A DNA stretch of 64,000 nucleotides from Flavobacterium sp. LC2016-13 (GCF_009707955.1 NZ_WMDQ01000006.1:273533-337532), one strand, 5' to 3'. Numbered from the stretch's first letter, positions 8,177 to 18,181 are shown. A program made the numbers and translations. The notes: generated by a model not told the origin, from the letters alone.

Positions 8177-9886
8177 TTATTGCAATAATCCTTTTGATAA
8201 TTTTGCCAATGTATCAGTATTATTTTCTGTTTTTGTCCAATCTGTTTTAGATTTCGGATCAATTCCGTTAAAATACTTTTCGATATTGGTATAACCGTCT
8301 CCGTTTGAATCTTTATTGGCATCTGATGCGTCATTAGGATTCAGTCCGTTTTTCTTTTCCCAATTATCCGGAATTCCGTCATTATCAGAATCTTTATATG
8401 CTTTTCCTTTATATTCAGGATAACCGCCTACTTGGTCAGGACTTGTAATTATTCCTTTTTTATATGAATCTGCCGGTAATCTTCTTTTAATAAAATCTTT
8501 ACCAATTGCATTTTCTAATCCGTCTTTTGATTCGATTTTTCCGGTGCGGACTTGTTTGATAATTCTTTCGTCGACAGCATCTCTTTTTGGTAAAGTTGCT
8601 CCAACATTATTCAACACAAATTCATACGCTTCTTCTGCCTTCATTATGGTAATGTGCGGCATCGAGAATGGTTTATTTTGTTTGATTAATTCTAAAAATC
8701 CTTTGGTTTCTTCATCTGAAAGATCTTCTAATTGTACTCCGCCGTTCCAGTTATCGGCAGTAACCTCTGGAGCTCCGTCGATATAATTCCCGGAAACATA
8801 AGCTCTTCCGTATGTTTTTGGTTTCATATAACCTGATTCAGGTTTTAGAATTCTGTAACGAATTGGTTTATCTGTTGGTGTTATTGGTCCCGGTTTGAAG
8901 TAATTATTTACGATATTAAACATCGAACGATAATCTCCTCCGTCAAGCGAGCGATTCCACCAATTGAAAATTACGTTATTCACAAAATTAAAATCGCCGT
9001 ACATTCCGATAGAAGCATTTCTTGAAATATTATCGGCCCATAAATTTCTCATGAACGTACTGTTTAATCCGCCAATGGTACTTCCAAAAGCGTGATTATA
9101 AGTATCTAATCCTTCTGATGAAATGGTGTTTTGAATGGTAATATTACAAGCGGGTAATTTCTCTAATTTTGATTTATCATTTGCCGCAAACTGATGTCTG
9201 TATAGTGAAATATTTTCGTCTAATCCCCAACTTACGGAGCAGTGATCTACAATAATATTCCCGATTGGGTTTCCGCCAAGTGCATCGTCTCTGCGGGTAA
9301 CATCGGTTTCACCTCTGCGGAAACGCATGTGTCTGATGATAACATCGTGTGTATCGATTTCTAAAGTTTCGCCTGCAATGCAAATTCCGTCGCCCGGCGC
9401 GGTTTGTCCTGCAATTGTAACATACGGTGCACGCATGCTGATTCTTTTCTTTAATCTGATAATTCCGGAAACATTAAACACAATTGTTCTTGCTCCAACG
9501 GCCTCACAAGCTTCACGAAAAGTTCCTTTTCCGCTGTCTTCTAAACTGGTTACAACAAATATTTTTCCGCCTCTTCCTCCTTGTGTAAAAGCTCCGCCAC
9601 CTTCGGCACCGGGAAATGCAGGAATATCTGCCTGAACAAAATCTTTTGGATATGAAGCCCAAGGTAAATATGGACGTCCTAATTTTGTTTCGGCCTGAAT
9701 AACATTATAATTCGCTGTCCAGATTTCGCTTAGCCTTTTTTCTTCATCAGCCAAAATCTGATCGGCTTTGTCTTGAAGTGGTTTTGGAATTTCGGGATAT
9801 TGTGCGTACGCAGAAGAGAAGAAAGAACAAAATGAAATAATCATCATAGTTCGTTTCAGAGTGGTATTTGGAAAAATATTTTGCAT
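8177..9886 (-). CDS. Secreted PL1-family pectate lyase with C-terminal calcium-binding-type repeats
   Basis: Parallel beta-helix polysaccharide lyase that cleaves polygalacturonate by beta-elimination. Signal peptide ends near SSAYAQ (~29). The PL1 core starts at FPGAEGGGAF (~91) and contains YVTIAGQTAPGDGI (~155), HDVIIRHMRFRRGE (~180), IIVDHCSVSWGLDEN (~211-225). These are characteristic of the 'pectate lyase, PbH1' group common in Bacteroidota PULs. The last ~75 residues hold DSDNDGIPDNWE and DSNGDGYTNIE, thrombospondin-type-3-like Asp-rich loops likely to bind calcium. It is a close paralogue of the gene at 10695-12398, with DUF3826 between them. Confidence 0.92.
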   Translation of the reverse strand: MQNIFPNTTLKRTMMIISFCSFFSSAYAQYPEIPKPLQDKADQILADEEKRLSEIWTANYNVIQAETKLGRPYLPWASYPKDFVQADIPAFPGAEGGGAFTQGGRGGKIFVVTSLEDSGKGTFREACEAVGARTIVFNVSGIIRLKKRISMRAPYVTIAGQTAPGDGICIAGETLEIDTHDVIIRHMRFRRGETDVTRRDDALGGNPIGNIIVDHCSVSWGLDENISLYRHQFAANDKSKLEKLPACNITIQNTISSEGLDTYNHAFGSTIGGLNSTFMRNLWADNISRNASIGMYGDFNFVNNVIFNWWNRSLDGGDYRSMFNIVNNYFKPGPITPTDKPIRYRILKPESGYMKPKTYGRAYVSGNYIDGAPEVTADNWNGGVQLEDLSDEETKGFLELIKQNKPFSMPHITIMKAEEAYEFVLNNVGATLPKRDAVDERIIKQVRTGKIESKDGLENAIGKDFIKRRLPADSYKKGIITSPDQVGGYPEYKGKAYKDSDNDGIPDNWEKKNGLNPNDASDANKDSNGDGYTNIEKYFNGIDPKSKTDWTKTENNTDTLAKLSKGLLQ

Positions 9887-9940
9887 GAGAATTTAATGTT
9901 CTGAAATTTATATTGAGATCTGAATAAATTAAAAAGGTTC

Positions 9941-10612
9941 TTATCCTTTTGTTTTATTCTTTTCTCTTTCTTCAACACGTTTATGCCAGTCGGCACTTTC
10001 TTTGTTTAAATCGTAACCTTCTTTAGATAAATAATTATTTATTCTTCCTTTATATTTACCAAACCAGGCATGTTTTTCTTTAGATGATCCTCCATCCATT
10101 GCAAATTCTCTGGCTTCTACTAAATTGGTGTAGATGTATTCTTTTTGTGCTTTGGTTAAGGCGGGTAGCATATCCTGATATCCGGCATAGGTTATTTCTA
10201 CTACTCCGTAAGTCATACCGTCTTTAACTGCTACTATTTTATCTTGCGATAATTGAGTTCCTAATTTTTTTAGATATGCTGCGTGCAGTTTGCTGATTGC
10301 TTCATCTGCAGTCGATTTTAATTTATCGATTTTCTCATTTCTTTTTTCCTTTACAACACTGCTGTCGGCTTTTACTTTTTTGATTTCTGCATCTCTTCCA
10401 TCCTGAATTTGGCTTAAATCTCGAAACTGCTGCGCAATGATATCTGTAACTGCTTTTTCTTTTGCAGGATTTGCCAATTCTAGTTTAGCTACAATTTTTG
10501 CAGCTCTTTCATTGGTAATATTAATATATACAGGATCTAAATGTTGTTGTGCAATGCTATTGAAGCATATCAAAAATAATATTAAAACACTTATAATTTT
10601 TCTGTTTGACAT
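9941..10612 (-). CDS. Secreted DUF3826 protein
   Basis: A 223-aa protein with signal peptide (MSNRKIISVLILFLICFNSIAQ) followed by a charged, mainly alpha-helical region rich in Lys, Glu and Ala (residues ~40-130), then a conserved-looking C-terminal part with YGVVEITYAGYQDMLPALT and KHAWFGKYKGRINNYLSKEGYD. I recognise it as the DUF3826 family, which is regularly found beside pectin lyases in Bacteroidota; no biochemical function is known to me. It lies between two paralogous PL1 lyases and is probably co-transcribed, but a strong hairpin with a U-run separates it from the upstream lyase gene. Confidence 0.8.
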   Translation of the reverse strand: MSNRKIISVLILFLICFNSIAQQHLDPVYINITNERAAKIVAKLELANPAKEKAVTDIIAQQFRDLSQIQDGRDAEIKKVKADSSVVKEKRNEKIDKLKSTADEAISKLHAAYLKKLGTQLSQDKIVAVKDGMTYGVVEITYAGYQDMLPALTKAQKEYIYTNLVEAREFAMDGGSSKEKHAWFGKYKGRINNYLSKEGYDLNKESADWHKRVEEREKNKTKG

Positions 10613-10638
10613 GATGATGAATTTTGAAATTTTTGTTT

Positions 10639-10688
10639 AAAAAAAACATTCTTATTTCACTATTTCGTGATGAAATAAGAATGTTTAT
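10639..10688 (-). terminator. Rho-independent terminator after the upstream PL1 lyase
   Basis: AACATTCTTATTTCA (10645-10659) and its exact reverse complement (10671-10685) form a 15-bp stem with an 11-nt loop. Read on the minus strand it ends in a run of T from the A-rich stretch at 10639-10646. It lies 10 nt past the stop of the 10695-12398 lyase and upstream of DUF3826, so it probably attenuates transcription between them. Confidence 0.85.
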
Positions 10689-10694
10689 TAAAAA

Positions 10695-12398
10695 TTACTC
10701 TAGCAAAGACTTCGTTAAAGTCTCATGATTGTTGCTTAAATCTTTCCAGTCTGTTTTTTGATTTGGATCTGTACCGTTTAAATATTCTTCGATATTGGTG
10801 TACCCATCATTATCTGAATCTATTTTTGAATCAGAAGCATCGTTTGGATTTAGACCATGTTTTTTCTCCCATTTATCAGGAATACCATCTTTGTCTGTAT
10901 CTAGGTATGGTTTTCCTTTGTATTCAGGATATCCTCCTACTTGAGAAATATCTGTAATGATTCCTTTTTTATACGAATCCATCGGAAGACGTCTGTGTTC
11001 GAATTGATAAAATTCTTTTTTCTCTAATCCTTTTGCATATTCGGGAACTCCTGTTTTTACTGTTCTAACAATTCTTTCGTCTACTTTATCTCTGATTGGT
11101 AAAGTTGCTCCGGCATTTTTCAACACATATTCATACGCTTCATCAGCTTTCATAAATGGGTGAAACCATGGCATTGGGAAAGGTTTGTCGCTTTTCATTT
11201 TATCAAAATAAACTTTAGATTCGTCATAAGTCATTAACTCACCTTTTTTATTTTCGATTTGAACACCACCATCCCAGTTATCTTTTGATACTTTTTCGTT
11301 CTTTTCAACGATGTTTCCGCTTACGAATGCTCTACCAAAAACCATGTATGGTAATTTACTTCTACCTGATTCCGGTTTTAAGATTCTGTAACTAATTGGT
11401 TCAGCCAAATCAGTTACCGGTCCTGGTTTATAATAGTTGTTCATGATGTTGTATATGGCTGTATAATCGCCACCATCTGTTGATCTGTTATACCAGTTGA
11501 AAATTACATTATTTGCAAAATTGAAAATACCGTTCCATCCAATTGAAGGGTTTCTTCCTGCATTATTTGCCCACATATTTCTGATAAAGGCGCAATTTTC
11601 TCCACCTAAAGTACTTCCGAAAGCGTGGTTGTAAGTATCTAATGCTTCTCCAAACAAACTGTTTTGAATTGTAATATTTACGGTACCTACTTTGATATCC
11701 GGATAACCTGGACCTGGACTATAGATATGTCTGTACATTGACATGTTTTCGTCTAATCCCCAAGTTGCAGAAACGTGATCGATCATAATATTTCCAACAG
11801 GGTTTCCTCCAATTGCATCGTCACGACGACCAACGAAAGTTTCTCCTCTACGGAAACGCATGTGTCTAATAATAACATCGTGCGTATTAATCCAAACAGA
11901 TTCTCCTGCTACACAAATACCATCTCCGGGAGCAGTTTGTCCTGCGATAGTAATATAGGGTGCACGAATAATTAGAGGACTTTTGATTCTGATAATTCCT
12001 GAAACATTAAATACTATTATTCTTGCTCCACCTTTTTCGCACGCTTCACGTAAAGTTCCAGGTCCGCTGTCTTCAAGACTTGTAACTGTGTAAACATTTC
12101 CGCCACGACCACCAAAAGTGTACATTCCTCCACCTTCAGCACCTGGGAAAGAAGGAATTTCTGCCTGAGGTAAATCGTTTGGTCTAGATGCCCACGGCAC
12201 ATAAGGTTTGCCATGTTTGGCTTCTTCCTCGATAATTACAAGAGCTTTTTCCCACGCCTCATCAGAAAGTTTTGAAGCTTCATCCATAATAATTTTGGAT
12301 TGTGCCTGAACTTCCGGACTGATTTTGGGATATTGGGCAAAACATTGGAAACTTCCTAAAAACAATAGGAAAACAGCCGATAAAGTGAAATTTTTCAT
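10695..12398 (-). CDS. Secreted PL1-family pectate lyase with C-terminal calcium-binding-type repeats (paralogue)
   Basis: Same architecture as the lyase at 8177-9886: signal peptide 1-21 (ending QCFAQ), helical linker to ~85, PL1 core beginning FPGAEGGGMYTFGG, with YITIAGQTAPGDGI, HDVIIRHMRFRRGE and IMIDHVSATWGLDEN, and Asp-rich loops DTDKDGIPDKWE and DSDNDGYTNIEE near the C-terminus. Many blocks are identical between the two, so they arose by duplication. It is the first gene after susD, with a hairpin in between. Predicted outer-membrane or secreted endo-lyase acting on the galacturonan backbone. Confidence 0.92.
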   Translation of the reverse strand: MKNFTLSAVFLLFLGSFQCFAQYPKISPEVQAQSKIIMDEASKLSDEAWEKALVIIEEEAKHGKPYVPWASRPNDLPQAEIPSFPGAEGGGMYTFGGRGGNVYTVTSLEDSGPGTLREACEKGGARIIVFNVSGIIRIKSPLIIRAPYITIAGQTAPGDGICVAGESVWINTHDVIIRHMRFRRGETFVGRRDDAIGGNPVGNIMIDHVSATWGLDENMSMYRHIYSPGPGYPDIKVGTVNITIQNSLFGEALDTYNHAFGSTLGGENCAFIRNMWANNAGRNPSIGWNGIFNFANNVIFNWYNRSTDGGDYTAIYNIMNNYYKPGPVTDLAEPISYRILKPESGRSKLPYMVFGRAFVSGNIVEKNEKVSKDNWDGGVQIENKKGELMTYDESKVYFDKMKSDKPFPMPWFHPFMKADEAYEYVLKNAGATLPIRDKVDERIVRTVKTGVPEYAKGLEKKEFYQFEHRRLPMDSYKKGIITDISQVGGYPEYKGKPYLDTDKDGIPDKWEKKHGLNPNDASDSKIDSDNDGYTNIEEYLNGTDPNQKTDWKDLSNNHETLTKSLLE

Positions 12399-12435
12399 AC
12401 TAATTTTTAATTATGGTAATTCTTTTTAAACAAAT

Positions 12436-12462
12436 CACCTGTATTTTTTTAGAATACAGGTG
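12436..12462 (-). terminator. Hairpin attenuator downstream of susD
   Basis: CACCTGTATT (12436-12445) and its exact reverse complement (12453-12462) form a 10-bp stem with a 7-nt loop, ~35 nt past the susD stop. The U-tract on the minus strand is short (ATTTGTTT), so it may be a partial terminator, which would give more susCD than lyase message, a common PUL arrangement. Confidence 0.7.
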
Positions 12463-12496
12463 AAAAGTTAATATACTAATTCATTTGATATTGAAT

Positions 12497-14473
12497 TTAT
12501 TCTTGATAATTGAAGGTTCCAGGTCCTCCAAAATTATCATTCCAGCCTACTGTTTGCAATAACCATGGGTTTTGTGTCAAAACAGCAGTATTAAGCCCAC
12601 TTATGTAATAGTTTGGATTAAACTTAATATTTACTGGAGCACCTGCAAAATTATCCATAGCTGTAATTAGATCGGTACGAGTAAAATTAGCGTTATAAAA
12701 AGCTGCTAAAGTTGTTAATTGAGTCTGGAAATTAGCAGAATCATAATCAACTATTATGCTTGCACGAGCAGCTGTTAAAGGATCAGTTGTTGATGATGCT
12801 GCCGTGTTTTTATATTGTAAGTAATTTCCGGTTCTTTTTGTTCCGTTGATTGGAGATAATCCTAATTTGCTAACAGTTCCTCCAACAATACCAGGAAGTG
12901 ATGCATTATCATAAAGCATCCATCTTTGAACATCCCAAAAACGTTTTCCTTCGTAAGCTAATTCAACTCTACGCTCATATAAAACTGCTTCTATAGCAGC
13001 ATATTTACTAGTTAATGTTCCAATTCCATAGTTATTTGCAGAAGGAATTCCTACACGGTTTCTAATTCTTCCTAAATAAGCTAATGTATTATTAGTTTGT
13101 CCTAATGCTGCATAGCATTCTGCAATATTTAGTAACAATTCAGCATAACGGTATTCAAAAATATCTGTTCCTGAATATTGAAAATTGGTTTCTTTACTTG
13201 CAGCAGTATTACTCATTTTTCGAACAAAAGCAGGGCTCGATATAGCAGTATTCGCATCAGAGAAACCTGCTTTATTAGTAGCATCTACCCAGCGATAAGC
13301 CCAAAGAACGGCGTTTGGTGTTTCTTTATTTCCCCATTTAGCACCAGAAAAAGAAAATGTTCTGTAAAATCTAGGGTCTCTGTTAAGAAAGAATGTAAAA
13401 TCGTTATATCCATTCGCTGCAGTAGGTCTTGAACCATCGGCCAACGGAAATAAATCAATCATTTCTTTAGGGGCGGGAGTACCACCTCCAGATCCACCTA
13501 AACTAACCAAACGAATCGCTTTTTCCCAAGAATTGTTTATTGCTGTACCTGTTGTACCAGTCCCACAAAGTTGAACAGTTATCGCCTCGGGACAAAAAAC
13601 ATTATCTTTTAGGAACATTGCTTCCCAATCCTTAATAGAATTTCCAAATAACCCGTAACCATCTTTTGTCAATTGAGTTTCAGCAGCTAATCCGGCATCC
13701 AAAGCTGCTTGCCAACGCTCGTTAGAACCATCCCAATTTTTGTTGAATAAAGGGCTTGCATATGTTAAAAGTACACGAGCTTTTTGTGCTAAAGCTGCTC
13801 CTTTTGTAAAACGTCCGTAACTTGCATCTATCCATTTTCCAGGCAATAAACTTGCTGCTGTATCTAAATCTGCAACTATTTGAGCTACTACTTCAGAAAC
13901 TTTTGCTCTTGGCAGTTGTATTGTCGGATCATCTGAAGCAGCTGTCTGAACAGTCGTTACGATAGGAACTCCTCCATAAGTACGCATTAAATCAAAATAC
14001 TGCATGGCACGCATATAGTACATTTGCCCTTTTGCCTGATCACGGAATGTTTTATCCAAATTTGCACCTTTTACATCAATATCTTCTAACAAAATATTAC
14101 ATTCTCTTATTCTGTTATAGGCAGTATTATTAACACCTGAACCAAGTTTAAGTCCATAGTAATTACCAGCTTCACCTGCGCTTAAAAGTGTTTTATTTGG
14201 ATTAATAAAATCCTGAGTCCCTCCAAGTTCTTCTGTTAATCTTGAGTTTGTATCAGTAAATAATCCTACTACGGTAGATACTGGTGATTTATATGCGTTG
14301 TAAAAATCATAGTATTGATTATCTACATACGCTTGTACTCTTTCCTGAGTTTGAAAGAAAGTATCATCGTAAGAACCATAATTTTTCTTTTCTTCTAAAA
14401 AGTCCTGACTACAAGATGTACCCAAAACAACTAGCAGTGTTAAAGATATATATAAATTAAATTTTGTTTTCAT
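12497..14473 (-). CDS. SusD/RagB-family outer-membrane glycan-binding lipoprotein
   Basis: Surface lipoprotein that binds oligosaccharides at the mouth of the SusC channel. Start 14473 gives MKTKFNLYISLTLLVVLGTSCSQDFLEE: hydrophobic segment and lipobox ending at Cys (GTSC), followed by acidic residues as in surface-exposed lipoproteins. A start three codons earlier (14482) is also open. TPR-like helices with the SusD signatures QAKGQMYYMRAMQYFDLMRTYG (first part) and ILLYERRVELAYEGKRFWDVQRW-like block (LYERRVELAYEGKRFWDVQRW, ~residue 500) are visible. Length ~658 aa is normal. It directly follows susC (18 nt gap), its obligate partner. Confidence 0.97.
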   Translation of the reverse strand: MKTKFNLYISLTLLVVLGTSCSQDFLEEKKNYGSYDDTFFQTQERVQAYVDNQYYDFYNAYKSPVSTVVGLFTDTNSRLTEELGGTQDFINPNKTLLSAGEAGNYYGLKLGSGVNNTAYNRIRECNILLEDIDVKGANLDKTFRDQAKGQMYYMRAMQYFDLMRTYGGVPIVTTVQTAASDDPTIQLPRAKVSEVVAQIVADLDTAASLLPGKWIDASYGRFTKGAALAQKARVLLTYASPLFNKNWDGSNERWQAALDAGLAAETQLTKDGYGLFGNSIKDWEAMFLKDNVFCPEAITVQLCGTGTTGTAINNSWEKAIRLVSLGGSGGGTPAPKEMIDLFPLADGSRPTAANGYNDFTFFLNRDPRFYRTFSFSGAKWGNKETPNAVLWAYRWVDATNKAGFSDANTAISSPAFVRKMSNTAASKETNFQYSGTDIFEYRYAELLLNIAECYAALGQTNNTLAYLGRIRNRVGIPSANNYGIGTLTSKYAAIEAVLYERRVELAYEGKRFWDVQRWMLYDNASLPGIVGGTVSKLGLSPINGTKRTGNYLQYKNTAASSTTDPLTAARASIIVDYDSANFQTQLTTLAAFYNANFTRTDLITAMDNFAGAPVNIKFNPNYYISGLNTAVLTQNPWLLQTVGWNDNFGGPGTFNYQE

Positions 14474-14491
14474 AATTGTCATGAATTTAAA

Positions 14492-17400
14492 TTAGAATGA
14501 TACGTTAAAATTAAGCGACCATGTTCTAAGTGTAGGATAACCTACAGAAGAATTGTCATACATGTTTCGGTACTTATCAGGATAAGGATTATAAAGATCC
14601 CAAAGATTATTACCTGTTACACCTAATGTTATGCTTGAAATTTTAGTATCTGCAAATACTTTTTTAGGAATATCATAACCAACACTTAAGTTTCTAACAA
14701 AACAACGAAAAGTATTCAGTTGCCAAAAATCTGAAGGACTTGACATATAAGTCCATTGTGCTACGTTAGGGTATTTTCCGTTTGGATTATCCTCAGCATA
14801 CATATCATTCCAGAAAGTTTCACGTGCCCACATATTAGAAGCGGATGATGAACCTTGATTTACTAAATCTACAAAATTAGCTCCTCCCCATGACGTTGCT
14901 ATTTGAGTTCTTAAATAAAACCCACTAACTTTGAAGCCCAGGTTAGTATTAAATCCGTATTTTCTGCTACTATTCGCTAATTTAACATAATCTAATTCTT
15001 TACTGTCTGATATAATTTGACCGTCTGGTCCAGTTGCAGTTCCATCAGGATTAAGTTGTCCTCCAATATCCTGGTAAGCTAATGAACCTTTTCTTAAAGC
15101 ACTAGCAGTAGTAAGATCAAAATATTTTGGAGTTCCGCCAACTGCATTTGCATGTTCAGTTAAATAAGCCCAATAGTTAGCGATATCTGCATCGGTACGT
15201 AAAATACCATCTCCTGTAGATGTTCCCTTCCATACTGCAAATCCCCAAACAGGATTAAATCCTTCTGATCTGCCTTCTCTTCTCACATTATTAGCTTCGG
15301 GCAAGTTTCCTTGGTTTGGATATTTTACTACTTCATTATTAGCATAGCTAAAATTGATACCAATATCATAACTAACAGCTCCTTTTATTTTATCACTCCA
15401 GTTAATACTAATCTCAGATCCCCATGTATTAGCAGCACCATAATTTTGCTCTGCATATCCTCCTCCTACTGAAAATGGCACACCGGTAGCACTTGCCATA
15501 TCTGTTAACATGTTTGTCGTTTTGTCATAATAGAAATCATAAGTAATATTCAATCTGTTTTTCAAAACATTCAAATCTATACCAACATTGTTTTTTACTG
15601 TAGTATCCCATGTTGCATCTCTGTTCGGATTTACTCTAGGAGTCAAACCTGCTGCATTATTCCCTCCGTTAGGTCCAAATTGAAAACCTTTGTCAACAAT
15701 AACATCATAATATTGAACCCATTTCCAGGCCTGAAGATTATCTTTTCCTGTTTTACCAATTGAATAACGAACCTTTAAGAAATCAACCCATGGCACATTT
15801 TTTTCAAACCAATCTTCTTTAGACACTACCCAACCCAATTGAAGTGATGGAAAATATCCCCAATAGTGTTCCGGAGCAAATTTTGTCGAAGCATCACTAC
15901 GGAAAAGAAATTGTGCCAAATACTTTTGCTTATAATTATAGTTGATACGCCCAAAATATGAAAGAGTTCCGCCTTCGACTTTAGTTGCCTGGCTATTAGA
16001 TTGGATTAATGTCCCGGCTGTTGCAAAATTTCCTAAATAATCTTTTCCGGTATTTTCATACGCTAAACGTGTAAATGTATTGTAAATCTCAGATGCTTCT
16101 CCTCCAACCATCGCACCAATCTGATGATCTCCAAAAGTTCTGTCGTAGTTAATTAAAAAGTCACCCTGAGTATTCTTACTATCGCTATTATTATAATAAA
16201 CTCTTGAATTTCTAACATTTGTTTCTATAATATAATCTCCATTTGGATTAGTAACATTATTGTATACAGTAGGATCAGCTGCACTTGCAAGGTGATTACC
16301 CAATGTTTCGTAATTTCTAATTCTTGCCAAATCATATGGCAATTGAATTTGTTCCGTATAACTAGAACTTTGAGTTCTGGAAAAAGTTCCTTTAAATGAC
16401 AATCCTTTCACAGCTGCTATTTTATAATTTAAAGAAGCATTAATAGTAGACGAATTATCATCACTTATCTGATGCGAACCATTATTTAAGTTAGCAAAAT
16501 AGTTCCATCCTGCAATATTTGCATTTGCATTTGCACTTCCTAAATTTTTATTCGAATTAGGAAATGGTGACATGTAATATTGTTTACCATCAACAACTGT
16601 CTCCCAAGGAACAAACTTTGGCATATGCACCAAATACGCATAATCAGCCTGTTCTCCTCCTCCGGCAGAACCGTAACTACCGTCATTGATATTTGCAGAT
16701 GCTTTAGTAAAAGACTTATCAATTGTTCCTGCAGTTCCGGATACAGAAGCAGAAAAATCTAAACCTTTTGCTATTTTTGCGTTAATTCCTAAACGATAAT
16801 TCCATTTATCGTATTTTTGATATCCTAGGTTAGCATCTTGTGTAAAATAAGTTGCTCCTGCAAAATAAGTAATATCATCACTACCTCCGCTTACATTGAA
16901 AGTGTGTTTTTGCTGAATAGCAGGTTTCCACGCCTCTTTTAACCAATCATAATTCAGACCTTTCATCTCCTCTAATTCCGCTGGAGAATACAATTTTACC
17001 GGATCAGTAACAACGCCAGGAGCTGTTTGCGAAGTAAAATATCTATTGCTAAAAACACCAAACTCGTTAGCATTCATAGTTTTAGTATGGCTTACAGCAT
17101 CATTAACCGCAAACTGACTGTTATAAGTAAATTTTGCCTTACCTACTTTTCCTCTTTTGGTTTTTACAACTATTGCGCCTTGTGAAGCACGAGAACCATA
17201 AATTGCAGCAGATCCATCTTTTAAAATAGTAATACTTTCGATTTCAGAAGGATCTAATCTGTTGAATTGCTCTAATGTAGGTTTACCATTCGTAGGATCA
17301 ACCTGAATCATGTCATCAATAATTACCAAAGGAATAGATGAATCACCATCTTTTGAAAAACCAACAGATTGACGGATTTGGATAGCGGCAGCATCTCCTG

Positions 17401-17890
17401 GGCGCCCAGAACCTCCAGTCACAGCAAGACCAGGAACTAATCCTTTTAAAGCGTCAGATAAGTTAGTTACAGGCAAATCCATTAAATCATCTGGTTTAAT
17501 AGTCGCAATAGCACCAGTAAGTTCTTTTTTCCTTTGAGTACCATAACCCACAACAACGATATTGTCTAGTTGATTTGAATCTTCAGACATTTTTGCATTA
17601 ACAATTGTACGGCCATCTAAAGGCAGTTCTACTTTTCTCATTCCAATGAAAGAAAAAACCAAAGTTCCTCCGGTTTTAACTTTAATTGAATACTTTCCAC
17701 TATAATCTGTGGTCACAGTATTCTTAGTCGATTTTTCAGTTACGTTTACACCAGGTATTAAACCTCCTAAGTTATCTGTGACAGTTCCTGTAACAGTTAC
17801 AATAGTATGTGTTGTGGTTTGAGCATAACTCACAATACTCATTAGTGCAAACAAAAGAAAACTACATCTTTTAATAAGTGCTTGTTTCAT
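14492..17890 (-). CDS. SusC/RagA-family TonB-dependent outer-membrane transporter
   Basis: TonB-dependent channel that imports pectin oligosaccharides across the outer membrane. Signal peptide 1-23 (ending IVSYAQ); carboxypeptidase-D-regulatory-like domain (~30-105) with GTVTDNLGGLIPGVNV and TDYSGKYSIKV; the conserved QLDNIVVVGYGTQRKKELTGA segment begins the plug (~107-240; ILKDGSAAIYGSRASQGAI). The rest is the 22-strand barrel, ending in the aromatic SLNFNVSF typical of outer-membrane proteins. Length 1132 aa is normal. It is the first gene after a promoter carrying the shared CCTG direct repeat (18009-18053). Substrate class is inferred from the neighbouring pectinases. Confidence 0.97.
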   Translation of the reverse strand: MKQALIKRCSFLLFALMSIVSYAQTTTHTIVTVTGTVTDNLGGLIPGVNVTEKSTKNTVTTDYSGKYSIKVKTGGTLVFSFIGMRKVELPLDGRTIVNAKMSEDSNQLDNIVVVGYGTQRKKELTGAIATIKPDDLMDLPVTNLSDALKGLVPGLAVTGGSGRPGDAAAIQIRQSVGFSKDGDSSIPLVIIDDMIQVDPTNGKPTLEQFNRLDPSEIESITILKDGSAAIYGSRASQGAIVVKTKRGKVGKAKFTYNSQFAVNDAVSHTKTMNANEFGVFSNRYFTSQTAPGVVTDPVKLYSPAELEEMKGLNYDWLKEAWKPAIQQKHTFNVSGGSDDITYFAGATYFTQDANLGYQKYDKWNYRLGINAKIAKGLDFSASVSGTAGTIDKSFTKASANINDGSYGSAGGGEQADYAYLVHMPKFVPWETVVDGKQYYMSPFPNSNKNLGSANANANIAGWNYFANLNNGSHQISDDNSSTINASLNYKIAAVKGLSFKGTFSRTQSSSYTEQIQLPYDLARIRNYETLGNHLASAADPTVYNNVTNPNGDYIIETNVRNSRVYYNNSDSKNTQGDFLINYDRTFGDHQIGAMVGGEASEIYNTFTRLAYENTGKDYLGNFATAGTLIQSNSQATKVEGGTLSYFGRINYNYKQKYLAQFLFRSDASTKFAPEHYWGYFPSLQLGWVVSKEDWFEKNVPWVDFLKVRYSIGKTGKDNLQAWKWVQYYDVIVDKGFQFGPNGGNNAAGLTPRVNPNRDATWDTTVKNNVGIDLNVLKNRLNITYDFYYDKTTNMLTDMASATGVPFSVGGGYAEQNYGAANTWGSEISINWSDKIKGAVSYDIGINFSYANNEVVKYPNQGNLPEANNVRREGRSEGFNPVWGFAVWKGTSTGDGILRTDADIANYWAYLTEHANAVGGTPKYFDLTTASALRKGSLAYQDIGGQLNPDGTATGPDGQIISDSKELDYVKLANSSRKYGFNTNLGFKVSGFYLRTQIATSWGGANFVDLVNQGSSSASNMWARETFWNDMYAEDNPNGKYPNVAQWTYMSSPSDFWQLNTFRCFVRNLSVGYDIPKKVFADTKISSITLGVTGNNLWDLYNPYPDKYRNMYDNSSVGYPTLRTWSLNFNVSF

Positions 17891-18008
17891 AAATGTTTTG
17901 TTTTTGGTTAGGTTATTAGTTTAGTTAGATTTGAAATAAAAAAATATAATTTTCTTAAAATCGTTTTAACAATATTAAATGTTAAAAATACATTTATTAT
18001 CTGTGATC

Positions 18009-18053
18009 CAAAAATATAACGATTGCGTATTACAACTATCCTGCTCTATCCTG
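18009..18053 (-). promoter_or_regulatory. Promoter of susC with CTATCCTG direct repeat (regulon box 1)
   Basis: On the minus strand TATTTTTG (18009-18016) matches the Bacteroidota TAnnTTTG box. Upstream, on the plus strand, CTATCCTG occurs twice with a 10-bp period (18036-18043, 18046-18053), starting near the expected -33 position. The gap from the -7 box to the first CCTG is 23 bp, the same as at GH78 and GH141-like promoters. An activator (AraC/HTCS type is a guess) would bind the repeats. Confidence 0.75.
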
Positions 18054-18144
18054 TATTAATGGTATTATCTGAAAAATTACGACTTAAAAAAACAATATTA
18101 ATAAAAATAAGAAAGAAAAAATGAACGTTAAGTAAAAAACAAGG

Positions 18145-18181
18145 AAAAGGTTTGAACATTATTAAATATCCAAACCCTTTT
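18145..18181 (-). terminator. Candidate terminator after GH127
   Basis: AAAAGGTTTG (18145-18154) pairs with CAAACCCTTTT (18171-18181) with one bulge; the flanks are T-rich in both directions (CCTTTTCCTTGTTTTTT on the minus strand). It would end the upstream CAZyme transcript just before the susC promoter. Confidence 0.5.

Noticed and set aside
9327..9635. 102-aa open frame antisense to the PL1 lyase
   Set aside because: It lies wholly opposite a clear lyase gene and has no recognisable domain; explained as a shadow of the real frame. Similar antisense frames at 36101-36517, 47595-47978 and 54137-54559 rejected for the same reason.
17891..18008. Riboswitch in the susC leader
   Set aside because: No known aptamer pattern seen; sequence is A/T-rich without strong stems.
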